Source of the DNA: Salinimicrobium flavum
GTDB taxonomy: Bacteria; Bacteroidota; Bacteroidia; Flavobacteriales; Flavobacteriaceae
DNA length: 64,000 nt
Assembly: GCF_042684505.1 (NCBI RefSeq)
Contig: NZ_JBHULT010000005.1
Location: forward strand, 124,001 to 188,000
Reading direction: 5' to 3'
Each line of letters begins with the position of its first letter. Position 1 is the stretch's first letter. Shown piece by piece: positions 51,038-61,100 of the stretch. Under the pieces are notes generated by a model that was not told the origin of the DNA, searched no databases, and was given only the letters and a program-made list of their open reading frames with translations. The translations under genes and the position numbers were made by a program.

Positions 51038-51766
51038 TTACTTTAATGCGGAATATATGGTGGCCACTCCCATAGTTTGTGGTTTATCTTCTACCTTACT
51101 AAACCCTGTTTTTCTTAAAATATTGTTGAAGTTCTCTCCATAGGGAAAGGCAGCTGCACTTTCACTAAGATAAGAATAGGCGACTTTATCTTTAGAAAAA
51201 AGTTTTCCTATCAAGGGAAGCAGGTTCCTTGAATAAAAATTATATCCTTGTTTGAAAGGAAATTTGGTAGGTACTGAAGTTTCCAGAACTACAAGGATCC
51301 CACCCGGTTTGAGGACCCTGTAAATTTCTTCCAGTCCTTTTTCCAGGTCTTCAAAATTTCTCACCCCAAAAGCTACCGTGATAGCGTCAAAACTATTGTC
51401 GCTAAAAGGGAGAGCTTCAGAATCACCCTGTATCATTTCAATTTTTCCGGTTAGGTTTTTTTCATTGATCTTCTTGCGGCCTACATTCAGCATTCCTTCA
51501 GAAAGATCAAGTCCAACGATCCTTTTAGCTCCTGTTTGAGCAAGGCTAATTGCCAGGTCACCCGTACCTGTTGCGATATCCAGAACGGATTCCGGATTGG
51601 TGTCGGACACCATTTTCACAACCTTTTTTCTCCATTTCACATCGATACCAAAAGAAATGACCCTGTTCAATCCATCGTAATTGGTAGAAATGGTATCGAA
51701 CATTTGTTCCACCTGTTTCTTTTTATTCAGTTGAGAATCTTTATATGGAGTGACCTTTTTTGACAT
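51038..51766 (-). CDS. ubiE: Demethylmenaquinone methyltransferase
   Basis: SAM-dependent C-methyltransferase of 242 residues for the last step of menaquinone synthesis. Seen: EQMFDTISTNYDGLNRVISFG, motif I VLDIATGTGDLAISLA, GLDLSEGMLNVGR, DSEALPFSDNSFDAITVAFGVRNF and RVLKPGGILVVLE. Menaquinone is the quinone expected here, so MenG would be the more apt name. Confidence 0.96.
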   Translation of the reverse strand: MSKKVTPYKDSQLNKKKQVEQMFDTISTNYDGLNRVISFGIDVKWRKKVVKMVSDTNPESVLDIATGTGDLAISLAQTGAKRIVGLDLSEGMLNVGRKKINEKNLTGKIEMIQGDSEALPFSDNSFDAITVAFGVRNFEDLEKGLEEIYRVLKPGGILVVLETSVPTKFPFKQGYNFYSRNLLPLIGKLFSKDKVAYSYLSESAAAFPYGENFNNILRKTGFSKVEDKPQTMGVATIYSALK

Positions 51767-51780
51767 GTTGAAATTTTTGC

Positions 51781-51788
51781 CAAAGATA
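51781..51788 (-). promoter_or_regulatory. -7 box of ubiE-porT
   Basis: CAAAGATA on the plus strand reads TATCTTTG on the minus strand, a full match to TAnnTTTG, 15 bp before the ubiE ATG. Confidence 0.5.
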
Positions 51789-51844
51789 CAAGTTTATAGC
51801 CCATTTGCTTCTTGTAGGCCATAAATAGTTAAAAGGTACTTTGT

Positions 51845-51872
51845 TTTGGTTGAGGTAAATACCTTAACTTTG
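51845..51872 (+). promoter_or_regulatory. trkA promoter
   Basis: TTTG (51845-51848), 16-bp spacer, TAACTTTG (51865-51872): one of the few places in the window where both -33 and -7 elements are visible. It ends 25 bp before the trkA ATG. Confidence 0.6.
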
Positions 51873-51897
51873 TATCTCTTGAACCTAATTTTCCCTT

Positions 51898-53247
51898 ATG
51901 AAAATAATAATTGCCGGTGCCGGTGAAGTAGGATTCCATTTAGCAAAATTATTATCGTATGAATCTCAGGATATTACTCTAATAGATATCAACAGGGAGA
52001 ATTTACTGTATGCAGACACACATCTCGATATACGAACTATGCGTGGAGATGCCACCTCTATAGCAGTATTGAAAGATGCGCAGGTAAAAGACGTCGACCT
52101 GGTAATTGGTGTGACCAGTAGTGAAACTACAAATATTACGGTTTGCGTACTGGCAAAACAATTAGGTGCCCGTCGTACCATTGCCAGAATTGCCAATACT
52201 GAATTTCTGGACAATAAGGAGGAAATTGGATTTGTACAGTTCGGGATAGATGAACTTATTTCTCCTGAAGCCCTTGCCGCCCGTGAAATTGAATTACTCC
52301 TTAACCAGTCTGCCTTTAACGACAGCTACGAGTTTGAGAATGGCGCCCTTACTATGTTGGGTCTTGTGCTATCAGATTCGGCTGCTTTTGTAGGGAAATC
52401 TGTAAAAGAAACGGCAAAAATATTTCCGGGAATACATTTTATGCCCATTGCCATGCAAAGGAAAGGCACCCAGGAAACCCTCATTCCGCGGGGGAATACC
52501 GTATTTAGAGAGGGGGATCAGGTTTATTTCATCACTACCAAAGGAGGGGTAAATGACTTGTACAAACTTACAGGAAAGGTAAGGCAGGAAATTAAGAATG
52601 TCATGATCCTTGGAGGAAGTAAGATCGGAAGAAAGACCACCTACGACCTCTGCAAGAAAAAACTGAACGTAAAACTCATAGAAAGCGATAAAAAAACAGC
52701 TTTTGATCTGGCAGATGAACTTCCGAAGGCTCTAATTATACATGGTGACGGAAGAAATGTGGAACTTCTTGAGGAGGAGAGCATACAGGATATGGATGCT
52801 TTTATTGCTGTTTCGGGAAACTCTGAAACCAATATTATGACGTGTCTGGTGGCCAAATCCAAAAATGTCAAAAGAACGATAGCCCTGGTTGAAAACATGG
52901 ATTATTTTCAACTTAGCCATTCCATAGGGATAGATACCCTTATCAATAAAAAACTGCTGGCAGCCAATAATATCTTCAGATATATTAGAAAAGGGGAAGT
53001 GGTTGCCATGACCCGGCTGAACAATATGGATGCCGAATTGCTGGAATTCATTGTTAAACCATCGTCTAAAGTGGCGAATAAGAAAATAATAGATCTGGAT
53101 TTTCCCCGCTCAGCAATTATTGGGGGGATCGTAAGGGACGGGATCGGTCAGATCGCACTTGGAGAATTCAAGATAAGGGCAGGGGACCGCGCGGTTATTT
53201 GTTGTTTGCCGCATGCCCTTGGTAAGATCGAAAAAATGTTCTTGTAA
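51898..53247 (+). CDS. trkA: Trk potassium transport regulatory subunit TrkA
   Basis: Cytoplasmic NAD+-binding gating subunit of the Trk K+ channel, 449 residues with two RCK units. Seen: first nucleotide fold IIAGAGEVGFHLAKLLS, VKDVDLVIGVTSSETTN; second fold VMILGGSKIGRKTTYDL, IAVSGNSETNIMTCLVA; each followed by a TrkA-C domain. Its stop shares a base with the trkH start. Confidence 0.96.
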   Translation: MKIIIAGAGEVGFHLAKLLSYESQDITLIDINRENLLYADTHLDIRTMRGDATSIAVLKDAQVKDVDLVIGVTSSETTNITVCVLAKQLGARRTIARIANTEFLDNKEEIGFVQFGIDELISPEALAAREIELLLNQSAFNDSYEFENGALTMLGLVLSDSAAFVGKSVKETAKIFPGIHFMPIAMQRKGTQETLIPRGNTVFREGDQVYFITTKGGVNDLYKLTGKVRQEIKNVMILGGSKIGRKTTYDLCKKKLNVKLIESDKKTAFDLADELPKALIIHGDGRNVELLEEESIQDMDAFIAVSGNSETNIMTCLVAKSKNVKRTIALVENMDYFQLSHSIGIDTLINKKLLAANNIFRYIRKGEVVAMTRLNNMDAELLEFIVKPSSKVANKKIIDLDFPRSAIIGGIVRDGIGQIALGEFKIRAGDRAVICCLPHALGKIEKMFL

Positions 53248-54743
53248 TGCCTAGACTGAACAAGCCCATTATTTCCCACATTATGGGGCTGCTGTTGCTG
53301 TGCAACGGCGGATTCATGTTAACTGCTGCCGCAGTTAGTATGTATTATCGGGATGGCGTAGCGCTCGATATCTTTACGGCAGCCCTGCTCACAATAGTGT
53401 CAGGAGTAGTTTTGATGTTCCTTACCAAAGGCCACAGAAAGGAAATAAAGAAGAGGGATGGATACCTCATCGTCACCATAGGATGGATACTAATGGCGGT
53501 AAGTGGTACCCTTCCATATGTTTTGAGCGAAAGCATTCCTTCCTTTACAAATGCCTTTTTCGAAACCATGTCTGGTTATACGACCACCGGAGCAACTATT
53601 CTTATCGATATTGAATCTATTCCGCGTGGAATTCTTTTTTGGAGAAGTCTTACCCATTGGATTGGAGGGATGGGGATCATCGTTTTGGCTATTGCCATTC
53701 TCCCTTTATTGGGAATAGGAGGGATGCAGCTTTTTGCTGCAGAAGCACCCGGTCCCAGTGCAGATAAACTTAAGCCAAGAATAACCGACACTGCAAAAAG
53801 ACTTTGGTTGATCTACGTAGGACTTACCCTGGCCGAAACCTTACTTTTGAAACTGGCCGGAATGAGTCTTTTTGATGCCGCCAATCATTCTTTAAGTACC
53901 CTTTCGACCGGTGGGTTTTCAACCAAAAATGCAAGTCTCGCTTACTGGAATAACAATCCAATGATCCAGTATATCGTCATTCTTTTTATGTTCCTGGCAG
54001 GTACCAACTTCGTAATAAGTTATTTCGGATTTAAAGGTAAGTTTAGGAAGGTGGGAAGGGATGAGGAATTTAAATGGTATTCTTATTTTATAATTTCCTT
54101 TTCTATTATTGCTGCTCTTGTCATTTATTTTAAAGCAGATGTTGGACTTTCCTCCATTGAACATCCAATGGTCTTTGGGGAGTTTGAAAGCGCCTTTAGG
54201 CATGGTCTTTTCCAGGTTCTTGCAGTTGTGACCACCACCGGCTTTGTAACAGCAGATTATACCTTATGGACGCCCTTTTTGACGGTTTTCTTCTTCGGAA
54301 TGTTCTTTTTAGGTGGCTCTGCAGGATCTACTGCCGGAGGGGTGAAAGTGATGCGCCACGTGATCATGATAAGGAACGGGCTGACCGAATTCAAGCGGAC
54401 CTTGCACCCTAATGCAGTTTTACCGGTTCATTATAACGGAAAAAGCATCAACAAGAGGATCGTTTTCAACATCCTGGGGTTCTTTATCCTTTATATGCTG
54501 TCTTTTATAATTGGGGCAGTGGTGCTGGCCTCAATGGGTCTTGATTTTGAAACGGCTATAGGAGGTGCAGCATCTTCCTTAGGAAATGTAGGTCCTGCAT
54601 TCGGGATCCTGGGTCCCGTGAATAATTATGAAGCGCTTCCATTACTTGGAAAATGGTGGTGTGCCTTTCTTATGTTGATAGGAAGACTTGAACTATTCAC
54701 CGTATTGATCTTATTAACCCCATTCTTCTGGAGGAACAGGTAA
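53247..54743 (+). CDS. trkH: Trk potassium transporter membrane subunit TrkH
   Basis: K+ channel-like transporter of 498 residues with about ten membrane helices and four pore loops. Seen: pore-region sequences MSGYTTTGATIL, LSTLSTGGFSTKN, VTTTGFVTADY and AASSLGNVGPAFG, and GGMGIIVLAIAILPLLGIGGMQL. Works with TrkA of the upstream gene. Confidence 0.96.
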   Translation: MPRLNKPIISHIMGLLLLCNGGFMLTAAAVSMYYRDGVALDIFTAALLTIVSGVVLMFLTKGHRKEIKKRDGYLIVTIGWILMAVSGTLPYVLSESIPSFTNAFFETMSGYTTTGATILIDIESIPRGILFWRSLTHWIGGMGIIVLAIAILPLLGIGGMQLFAAEAPGPSADKLKPRITDTAKRLWLIYVGLTLAETLLLKLAGMSLFDAANHSLSTLSTGGFSTKNASLAYWNNNPMIQYIVILFMFLAGTNFVISYFGFKGKFRKVGRDEEFKWYSYFIISFSIIAALVIYFKADVGLSSIEHPMVFGEFESAFRHGLFQVLAVVTTTGFVTADYTLWTPFLTVFFFGMFFLGGSAGSTAGGVKVMRHVIMIRNGLTEFKRTLHPNAVLPVHYNGKSINKRIVFNILGFFILYMLSFIIGAVVLASMGLDFETAIGGAASSLGNVGPAFGILGPVNNYEALPLLGKWWCAFLMLIGRLELFTVLILLTPFFWRNR

Positions 54744-54867
54744 CTTAAGTGTTCAATGATCAGTTGACAGTTTTTTCCAATTACCTGGAAGATTAGTTGG
54801 CGCCGATTTGTAATTAGTGACAATACCAGGTACCAAGGCAGCAAATTCCAAATTCCAGATTCCAATT

Positions 54868-54912
54868 AAAACAAGAGGTCTCAATAATGAGATTTTTGAG
54901 ACGTCTTGTTTT
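54868..54912. repeat. 45-bp inverted repeat between trkH and aspC
   Basis: Left arm 54868-54883 (AAAACAAGAGGTCTCA) and right arm 54897-54912 (TGAGACGTCTTGTTTT) pair with one mismatch around a 13-nt loop. The loop side holds TCTCA-ATAA-TGAGA followed by five T, which is an alternative short hairpin that would compete with the long one. The rest of the 250-bp gap holds the terminator below and nothing else I recognise. Confidence 0.7.
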
Positions 54913-54945
54913 AGGTTCTATTATTCTCGAAATTATATTATATAA

Positions 54946-54974
54946 AAAATCCCTGGTTATTCAACAGGGATTTT
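54946..54974. terminator. Bidirectional terminator between trkH and aspC
   Basis: AAAATCCCTG (54946-54955), 9-nt loop, CAGGGATTTT (54965-54974), a 10-bp stem with A/T runs at both sides; strongest U tract on the minus strand, for aspC. Confidence 0.88.
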
Positions 54975-54995
54975 AGTTGGATCTTTTAGAAAATA

Positions 54996-56186
54996 CTAGT
55001 TCTCAGAAATGGCATTTTTGATGCGCTTCATTGCTTCCTCAATTTCAGATTCACTTGCGGCATAGGAGAACCTGATGCAGTTTGGGCTTCCAAAAGCGTC
55101 TCCGGTTACCGTGGCAACAAGGGCTTCTTCCAGGAGGAACATTGAAAAATCTGTCGCATCATTTATTTGGTGGCCTTTTAGGGTCTTTCCGAAGAAATAA
55201 GAAACATCGGGGAACACATAAAAAGCTCCTTCCGGTTCAGTGATCTGAAAGCCCGGAATATCACTTAAAAGGTCGACCATTAATTTCCTCCGGCTTTTAA
55301 ACCTGTCGATCATGTACTGGATTTTACTCACGGGAGCTTCCAAAGCGGTAATGACCGCCCTCTGTGCAATACAATTGGCGCCACTGGTGATCTGGCCCTG
55401 CATTTTGTTACAGGCCCGGGCGATCTCTGCCGGAGCCCCGATATATCCAATTCTCCAACCTGTCATTGCGAAGGCTTTAGATACCCCGTTAACGGTTACC
55501 ACCCGGTCATACATGTCTTCAAACTGGGCCATTGAAGCATGATCACCCACGAAATTAATGTGTTCGTAGATCTCATCGCTTACTACTATAATGTCTGGAT
55601 GTTTTACCAAAACATCTGCTAAGGCCCTTAATTCTTCTTTGCTGTAAACCATCCCGCTTGGGTTGGAAGGAGAGCTGTACCACAGCATTTTTGTTTTTGG
55701 GGTGATGGCGGCCTCTAGCTGCTGGGGCGTCATCTTGAAATCAGATTCTACGCTGGTAGGTACCTCGATGGGTATACCTTCTGCAAGTTTTACGATCTCT
55801 GCATAACTTACCCAGTAAGGACAGGGCAAAATCACCTCATCTCCGGGATTAAGCATGACCATGGCAACATTAGCCAGTGATTGCTTTGCTCCTGTTGAAA
55901 CCACGATCTGTGATCTGTCATAGGTTAAGGCATTGTCACGTTTGAATTTGTGAATGATGGCATCTTTTAATTCCACATATCCGTCTACCGGGGTATAGGA
56001 ATTGTAATTATCATTGATCGCTTTTATGGCCGCTTCCTTGATGAAATCGGGGGTATTAAAATCCGGTTCTCCCAGGCTTAGGCCAATGATGTCTTTTCCT
56101 TCTGCCTTCAACTCCCTCGTTTTGGCTGCCATAGCCAAGGTCTGAGAGGTAGACATGCTTTTAATACGGTCAGATAAATTGTACAT
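54996..56186 (-). CDS. aspC: PLP-dependent aminotransferase, class I (aspartate aminotransferase-like)
   Basis: Aminotransferase of 396 residues. Seen: GKDIIGLSLGEPDFNTPDFI, STGAKQSLANVAMVML, PCPYWVSYAEI, SSPSNPSGMVYSKEE, VVSDEIYEHINF, the PLP lysine in GVSKAFAMTGWRIGY, and Arg in FSYAAS context near the end (CIRFSYA). The form is of the Iγ/Ib AspC found in Bacteroidota and Firmicutes; aspartate is the likely substrate, though aromatic amino acids are possible. 18 bp after the desaturase gene, same strand. Confidence 0.93.
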   Translation of the reverse strand: MYNLSDRIKSMSTSQTLAMAAKTRELKAEGKDIIGLSLGEPDFNTPDFIKEAAIKAINDNYNSYTPVDGYVELKDAIIHKFKRDNALTYDRSQIVVSTGAKQSLANVAMVMLNPGDEVILPCPYWVSYAEIVKLAEGIPIEVPTSVESDFKMTPQQLEAAITPKTKMLWYSSPSNPSGMVYSKEELRALADVLVKHPDIIVVSDEIYEHINFVGDHASMAQFEDMYDRVVTVNGVSKAFAMTGWRIGYIGAPAEIARACNKMQGQITSGANCIAQRAVITALEAPVSKIQYMIDRFKSRRKLMVDLLSDIPGFQITEPEGAFYVFPDVSYFFGKTLKGHQINDATDFSMFLLEEALVATVTGDAFGSPNCIRFSYAASESEIEEAMKRIKNAISEN

Positions 56187-56204
56187 GTGAAAATGGTTGG
56201 TTGA

Positions 56205-57305
56205 TTAAGCTGAAACTGCAGGTTTCGCTCCCATTTCCTTCAAGTGGCGGAAATGAGCGGCAATAGCAGCCCTGGTAGTTTTGTACTCGTTATATGGCAA
56301 CTGGCATTCTTTTGCGGTCTCCTTTACGATCTTTGAGATCTTACTGTAGTGGATGTGACTGATATTTGGGAAAATATGGTGTTCCACCTGGTGGTTAAGC
56401 CCACCGGTAAACCAGTTAACGATCTTATTGCGGGTAGAGAAATTTACTGTAGTGAACAACTGGTGGATAGCCCATGTATTCTTCATTGATCCTGTATCAT
56501 CAGGTAGGGGCATATCTGTCTTTTCTACTACATGGGCCAGCTGGAAGACGATGCTCAGGATAAGTCCGGCGGTGTAGTGCATCACGAAAAATCCTAAAAG
56601 GATCTTCCACCAGGAAATAGAAAGAATCAACATAGGGATGACGATCCAGATGGATACATAAAGAAGTTTAGTTACAGCCAAAAGGCTCCATTGTTTAATC
56701 GGGCTTGGCATTTTTCCGTAAGATAATTGCCGTGCAAGATAACGTTTGGTTTGTTTGAAATCTGTAGTCAGGGCCCAGTTAAAGGTTAGTAATCCATACA
56801 GGAAAACGGAGTAATAATGTTGAAACCTGTGAAAGCTGTGCCACTTCGCGTGATTTGAGAACCTTATGATACGCCCGGCATCCAGGTCTTCATCGTGCCC
56901 GTGAATATTTGTATAGGTATGGTGAAGTACATTGTGTTGAACCTGCCAGTTATAAACATTCCCGGCAAGAATGTAAATAGTTCCTCCCATCAATTTATTG
57001 ACCCAGTTTTTCGTGGAATATGACCCATGGTTTCCATCGTGCATGATATTCATGCCAACACCGGCCATACCAATTCCCATGACCACCGTAAGCAACAACA
57101 TCCACCATTGGGAAATGTCAAGCGTAAGGATCAGGAAATAAGGAGTGAGGAAAAGTGAAAACATAACAATGGCCTTGAAATGTAAACGCCAGTTTCCTGT
57201 TTTCGATAACTGATTCTCGTTAAAATATTGATTGACCCTTTTGTTCAGCGTGCGGAAAAATTTAGCTGAATCTATGCGGGAGAAACGTACAGATGTGGTA
57301 TTCAT
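56205..57305 (-). CDS. Membrane fatty acid desaturase
   Basis: Acyl-lipid or acyl-CoA desaturase of 366 residues. Seen: the three His boxes HDGNH, HNVLHH and HQVEHH, with hydrophobic segments between them (VMFSLFLTPYFLILTLDI, WWMLLLTVVMGIGMAGVGM and later pairs). HQVEHH in the third box is typical of front-end desaturases (delta-5/delta-6 group), but no cytochrome b5 domain is fused here. It introduces a double bond using di-iron and O2 and would keep membranes fluid in the cold. Probably co-transcribed with aspC. Confidence 0.92.
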   Translation of the reverse strand: MNTTSVRFSRIDSAKFFRTLNKRVNQYFNENQLSKTGNWRLHFKAIVMFSLFLTPYFLILTLDISQWWMLLLTVVMGIGMAGVGMNIMHDGNHGSYSTKNWVNKLMGGTIYILAGNVYNWQVQHNVLHHTYTNIHGHDEDLDAGRIIRFSNHAKWHSFHRFQHYYSVFLYGLLTFNWALTTDFKQTKRYLARQLSYGKMPSPIKQWSLLAVTKLLYVSIWIVIPMLILSISWWKILLGFFVMHYTAGLILSIVFQLAHVVEKTDMPLPDDTGSMKNTWAIHQLFTTVNFSTRNKIVNWFTGGLNHQVEHHIFPNISHIHYSKISKIVKETAKECQLPYNEYKTTRAAIAAHFRHLKEMGAKPAVSA

Positions 57306-57336
57306 TTATGTAAAAATATGTAATAAAATTAATATA

Positions 57337-57344
57337 CAAAGGTA
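57337..57344 (-). promoter_or_regulatory. -7 box of the desaturase-aspC operon
   Basis: CAAAGGTA on the plus strand reads TACCTTTG on the minus strand, a full match to TAnnTTTG, 32 bp before the ATG. Confidence 0.5.
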
Positions 57345-57400
57345 GAATATAAAAGTTCTTTTGGAGTATATAAGCTCATAATTAACTGCTCTAATTTAGT

Positions 57401-57408
57401 TACTTTTG
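57401..57408 (+). promoter_or_regulatory. -7 box of rsmG
   Basis: TACTTTTG is a full match to TAnnTTTG, 18 bp before the TTG start of rsmG, implying a leader of about 10 nt. Confidence 0.5.
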
Positions 57409-57425
57409 CTAAAAAGTGTGAAAAA

Positions 57426-58055
57426 TTGGAATTAATCGAAAAATATTTTCCTGAATTAACCGAAGACCAGAGACAAAAATTCAAACAGCTCAAAGAGCTG
57501 TACAAGGATTGGAACAGCAAGATCAACGTGGTATCCCGTAAAGATGTGGATGAACTATACCTGAGGCATGTACTGCATTCCCTGGGTATCGCGAAGGTGC
57601 AATCTTTTCTGCCTGGAGCTACTATATTGGATGTAGGTACCGGGGGCGGTTTCCCCGGAATTCCCCTGGCGATCCTTTTTCCTGAAACGTCATTTCGATT
57701 GGTGGACAGCATAGGGAAAAAGATAAAGGTTGTTAATGAAGTCTCTGAAGGTTTACACTTAAAAAATGTAGTAACCACCAATTCACGGGTAGAAGAGATC
57801 GACGGCCATTTTGATTTCATCGTAAGCCGGGCCGTGGCGGCCATGCCTACTTTTGTACATTGGGTAAAAGGCAAGATCGCAAAGGAAAACCGGCATGAAC
57901 TAAAGAACGGCATCTTGTACCTTAAAGGTGGTGATCTCACAGAAGAACTGGCAGATTATCCAAAAGCTACGACCTATAATCTGAGTGACTATTTTGAAGA
58001 GGAATTTTTTGACACCAAAAAAGTGGTACATCTCCCGCTGAAGTTTAAAAAATAA
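57426..58055 (+). CDS. rsmG: 16S rRNA (guanine527-N7)-methyltransferase
   Basis: SAM-dependent methyltransferase (GidB/RsmG) of 209 residues modifying G527 of 16S rRNA; its loss gives low-level streptomycin resistance in other bacteria. Seen: FKQLKELYKDWNSKINVVSR, LRHVLHSLGI, SAM loop ILDVGTGGGFPGIPLAI, LVDSIGKKIKVV, FDFIVSRAVAAMPTFV. TTG start chosen because the family begins with ELI(E/L)KYFP and no ATG/GTG lies in frame just upstream. Ends before a strong bidirectional terminator. Confidence 0.95.
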   Translation: MELIEKYFPELTEDQRQKFKQLKELYKDWNSKINVVSRKDVDELYLRHVLHSLGIAKVQSFLPGATILDVGTGGGFPGIPLAILFPETSFRLVDSIGKKIKVVNEVSEGLHLKNVVTTNSRVEEIDGHFDFIVSRAVAAMPTFVHWVKGKIAKENRHELKNGILYLKGGDLTEELADYPKATTYNLSDYFEEEFFDTKKVVHLPLKFKK

Positions 58056-58060
58056 AGTTC

Positions 58061-58095
58061 AAAAAAATAGCCCGGTTTTCCCGGGCTATTTTTTT
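58061..58095. terminator. Strong bidirectional terminator between rsmG and the adhesin gene
   Basis: AAAAAAATAGCCCGG (58061-58075), 5-nt loop, CCGGGCTATTTTTTT (58081-58095): a 15-bp stem whose A/T ends act as U tract on each strand. It serves rsmG (+) and the adhesin (-). Confidence 0.95.
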
Positions 58096-58111
58096 GAATC
58101 AGTTCTATAAT

Positions 58112-61100
58112 TTATTCAATAATGAACTTAAGGGAAACCGTTTCATTTTCAAGAGTAAGTCTTACCAGGTAAACTCCCGCGTTTCTCAATTCAACAGGTA
58201 ATTTCACTTCCAAATCTAATGGAATAGAGCTGTAGGTTTGCAGCTCTTGTGCCAACCCGTTATAAAGAACCGCTTTCAGGATCTTCCGCTGCCCGGGATT
58301 TCTGATGATAATTTTGCCCTCGGTATTAGAATATCCCAGGGTTACCGGTTGAGGAGTAGTGGCTTCAGTCTCTTCTGAACCGTCTTTTCCATCCTCTTCT
58401 GTGTTCTCTTCACCAGTTTCTTCCTCAGTTTCTTCTTCGCCCGACTCTTCATTCTGACTAAATACCAATGAATAGCGATCATGGAGATTTCCTTTGACTG
58501 CAGTGCCAATGAAATCAGCTTCTCTCAGATCGTGATAGGTCTCAGTCTCTTTATCTTTGATGAAAATCCTGAACTCATCGTCTATATTTTCCAGTTCATC
58601 TATTGAAATTGTGAATTCCCCACCTTCGGCTGTTTTAATTCCAAGTGGTAAAATTCGGTCTTTGTTAAAATCAGGAACCCCCTGTATCACAAGTTCTATT
58701 TTGCCCATCATCCAATACATATCTTCCTTATTGTTCTCTATAAGAGGAGCATCGTAACCCAAATCAAAACCAGATGTAGCATTTTTATCGGCTGTAACCA
58801 AAAGTTGTCTGTGATATCCTTCAGGAGATTTGAATTTAATCCAGATCCTTTGTCTGGTTTCTTTGGTGGAATTAGAAGAGGTTTTTTTATCTTTTCTTTC
58901 CTGGGAGTGATAAACTGACTTGGTTTTATCAATTTCGGTAACAAAGAAACGCTGACTGTTCTTAAAGCGAATTTCACCGCCATGGATGCTGATATTAGAT
59001 TGAGTGGTAATGGAGTTATCCAGAACAGTGTTCACAAAAAATGCCTGCCCCACAGGAATAAATTGCTGTGGTTTCTCGCCGCCTTCTTCCAGAGTGGCGT
59101 TCACCCTTTCATCATTTGCTATTGCTTTAATACCTCCGGAAAGATTATATACCGCATACCCGCCTATGTAATAATTCAAATAGTGGGTATATCCCGAGAA
59201 GTGTGACCAGAAGTATAAAGACCCATTAAAAACATTCGTTCCATCTCTTCTTTCCCCGAGATTATCCCTTATGAATTCATTTGCATCTATGGCCGAAGGA
59301 TAAGGGTTTCCAATGAGATAATTTTTTCCCGGCGTTATATTTAACGGAATGGTTCCATTATTCGGCATCCCTGTGAATGTATAATTCTGCAGGTCAAGAA
59401 TTGCTTTAGATCCTGAAGAGCCTTTCATAGAGAAGCCTTCTCCCGATTTTAATAGACTTGACTTAGCGTCGATTCTTTCCCATTGACTGTATTCATTGGC
59501 ATCCCCAAAGAATTTGTGAAGCCAGAAACCACTTATTTTTATAGGAGTGGCGGGAGGGCCATCTGCATGGCGAAAAGAAATATCGAAATTGATATCTCTG
59601 GGTGTTACAGGAGCCGTTCCGTCTTTCATTACAGAAAAGATCTTATAGCCCGTGTTTTGAGAGTTGCCGCTAATACTTACGGGTGAGGTCCAGTAATTGT
59701 AATTATAGCTACTTGCTGTACCTTGTTGGTCCCTTTGAATATTACCGTTTCCTACTAAAATACTGCCTTCTGTCTGGATCAATTGGGACTCCCCATTGAG
59801 ATCAATAAATCCTCCCAGGTCAAGATATTTTGTTATAGTGAGACCATTTCCTGATCCCGATTGAAGGCCACTGGCAGTTCTCACCGGATTATTGCCCAGC
59901 ATGTCCAGTTTACCGCCATTCAGTAGGAATCCAAGAAGGGTAATATTTTTGGATCCGGAATTTAACTCATGAGTTACATAGGCTATGTTCCAGTCAATGT
60001 TGGTACCGTTTATTCCTTTATCGTTAGGCCAGGTCCAGAAATTCTCGCCATCACTTCCTATATGGATATCCCAGGAACCCCGTGTTTTCCAGCCTCCGTT
60101 AGCTTCTGAAATGTAGGGTAATGGAGCGGTGTTTTTCTGAAGGGTTTCAATATTTCTTAAATGGCCATCCAAACCGTTGTTAGCTCTGTCTACAGCTATT
60201 CCATTGGCCACCTGTGCATCTTCTGCTATCAATCTGTAGTAGCTTACCAGAGATGACCAATTAAGTTCTCCGGGAACATTCATTGGAAGAATTTCCCCTT
60301 TTACGGCAGTGCCATTGGGAACAATGCGCTGGTTCATCATAAACCGGATTTGCTCCACAGTTAGCGCCGTATTCCATACCCGAAGTTCTTCGATCCAACC
60401 CTCAAAATAGTTCTGGGGAACTTCCGGTTCATTTGCGTTAAACATGGCACCAATCAGGAAGGGAGAAGCATTTGAAACCGGTTTTGATCCAGTGGAGTTT
60501 CCAACTTTGATGCCGTCTACATAAAGTTCAACTTCCGAACCTTTAAAAATAACTGCGAGATGGTACCAACGATCTGTGCCCACTTTATAGGAGGTAGATA
60601 CAGATTTACCATTCCATCTGAAAGTGGGGGCACCGTTATTTATTACCAGGTCATATCCGCCTGCGGTAATATTTGCAGTGTTGCGTTTAGAAATAACAGT
60701 TCTTAATCCATGAACAGATTCCGGTTTTACCCATACTTCGATACTAAAATCAGAGGACGGGAAATTATTTCTATTTCCTATGAATACATAATCGTCAATT
60801 CCGTCAAAATCAAGAGTGCTGCAATCTCCTTTGAAAGTGATCAGCATATCGCTGGAAGTACCACAGCTGCCATCTGCATGTGCGATGGTCCATCTTAAAG
60901 TATAGGTACCGGCCGGAGCATTAAAGGCAGAATCAGGATTATTTGGTTCAGGTAATTCCCAGTTGGTATTGGGAGCATCAATTACCGTCCAGGTTCCTAC
61001 ACCTGTAACGGGAGTATTAGCTTCCAGGAATGTATTGAAAAAACCACATCCAAAATTTTGATCGGGTCCTGTTTCAGCCACTGTAAGTTGTTCGGGTTGA

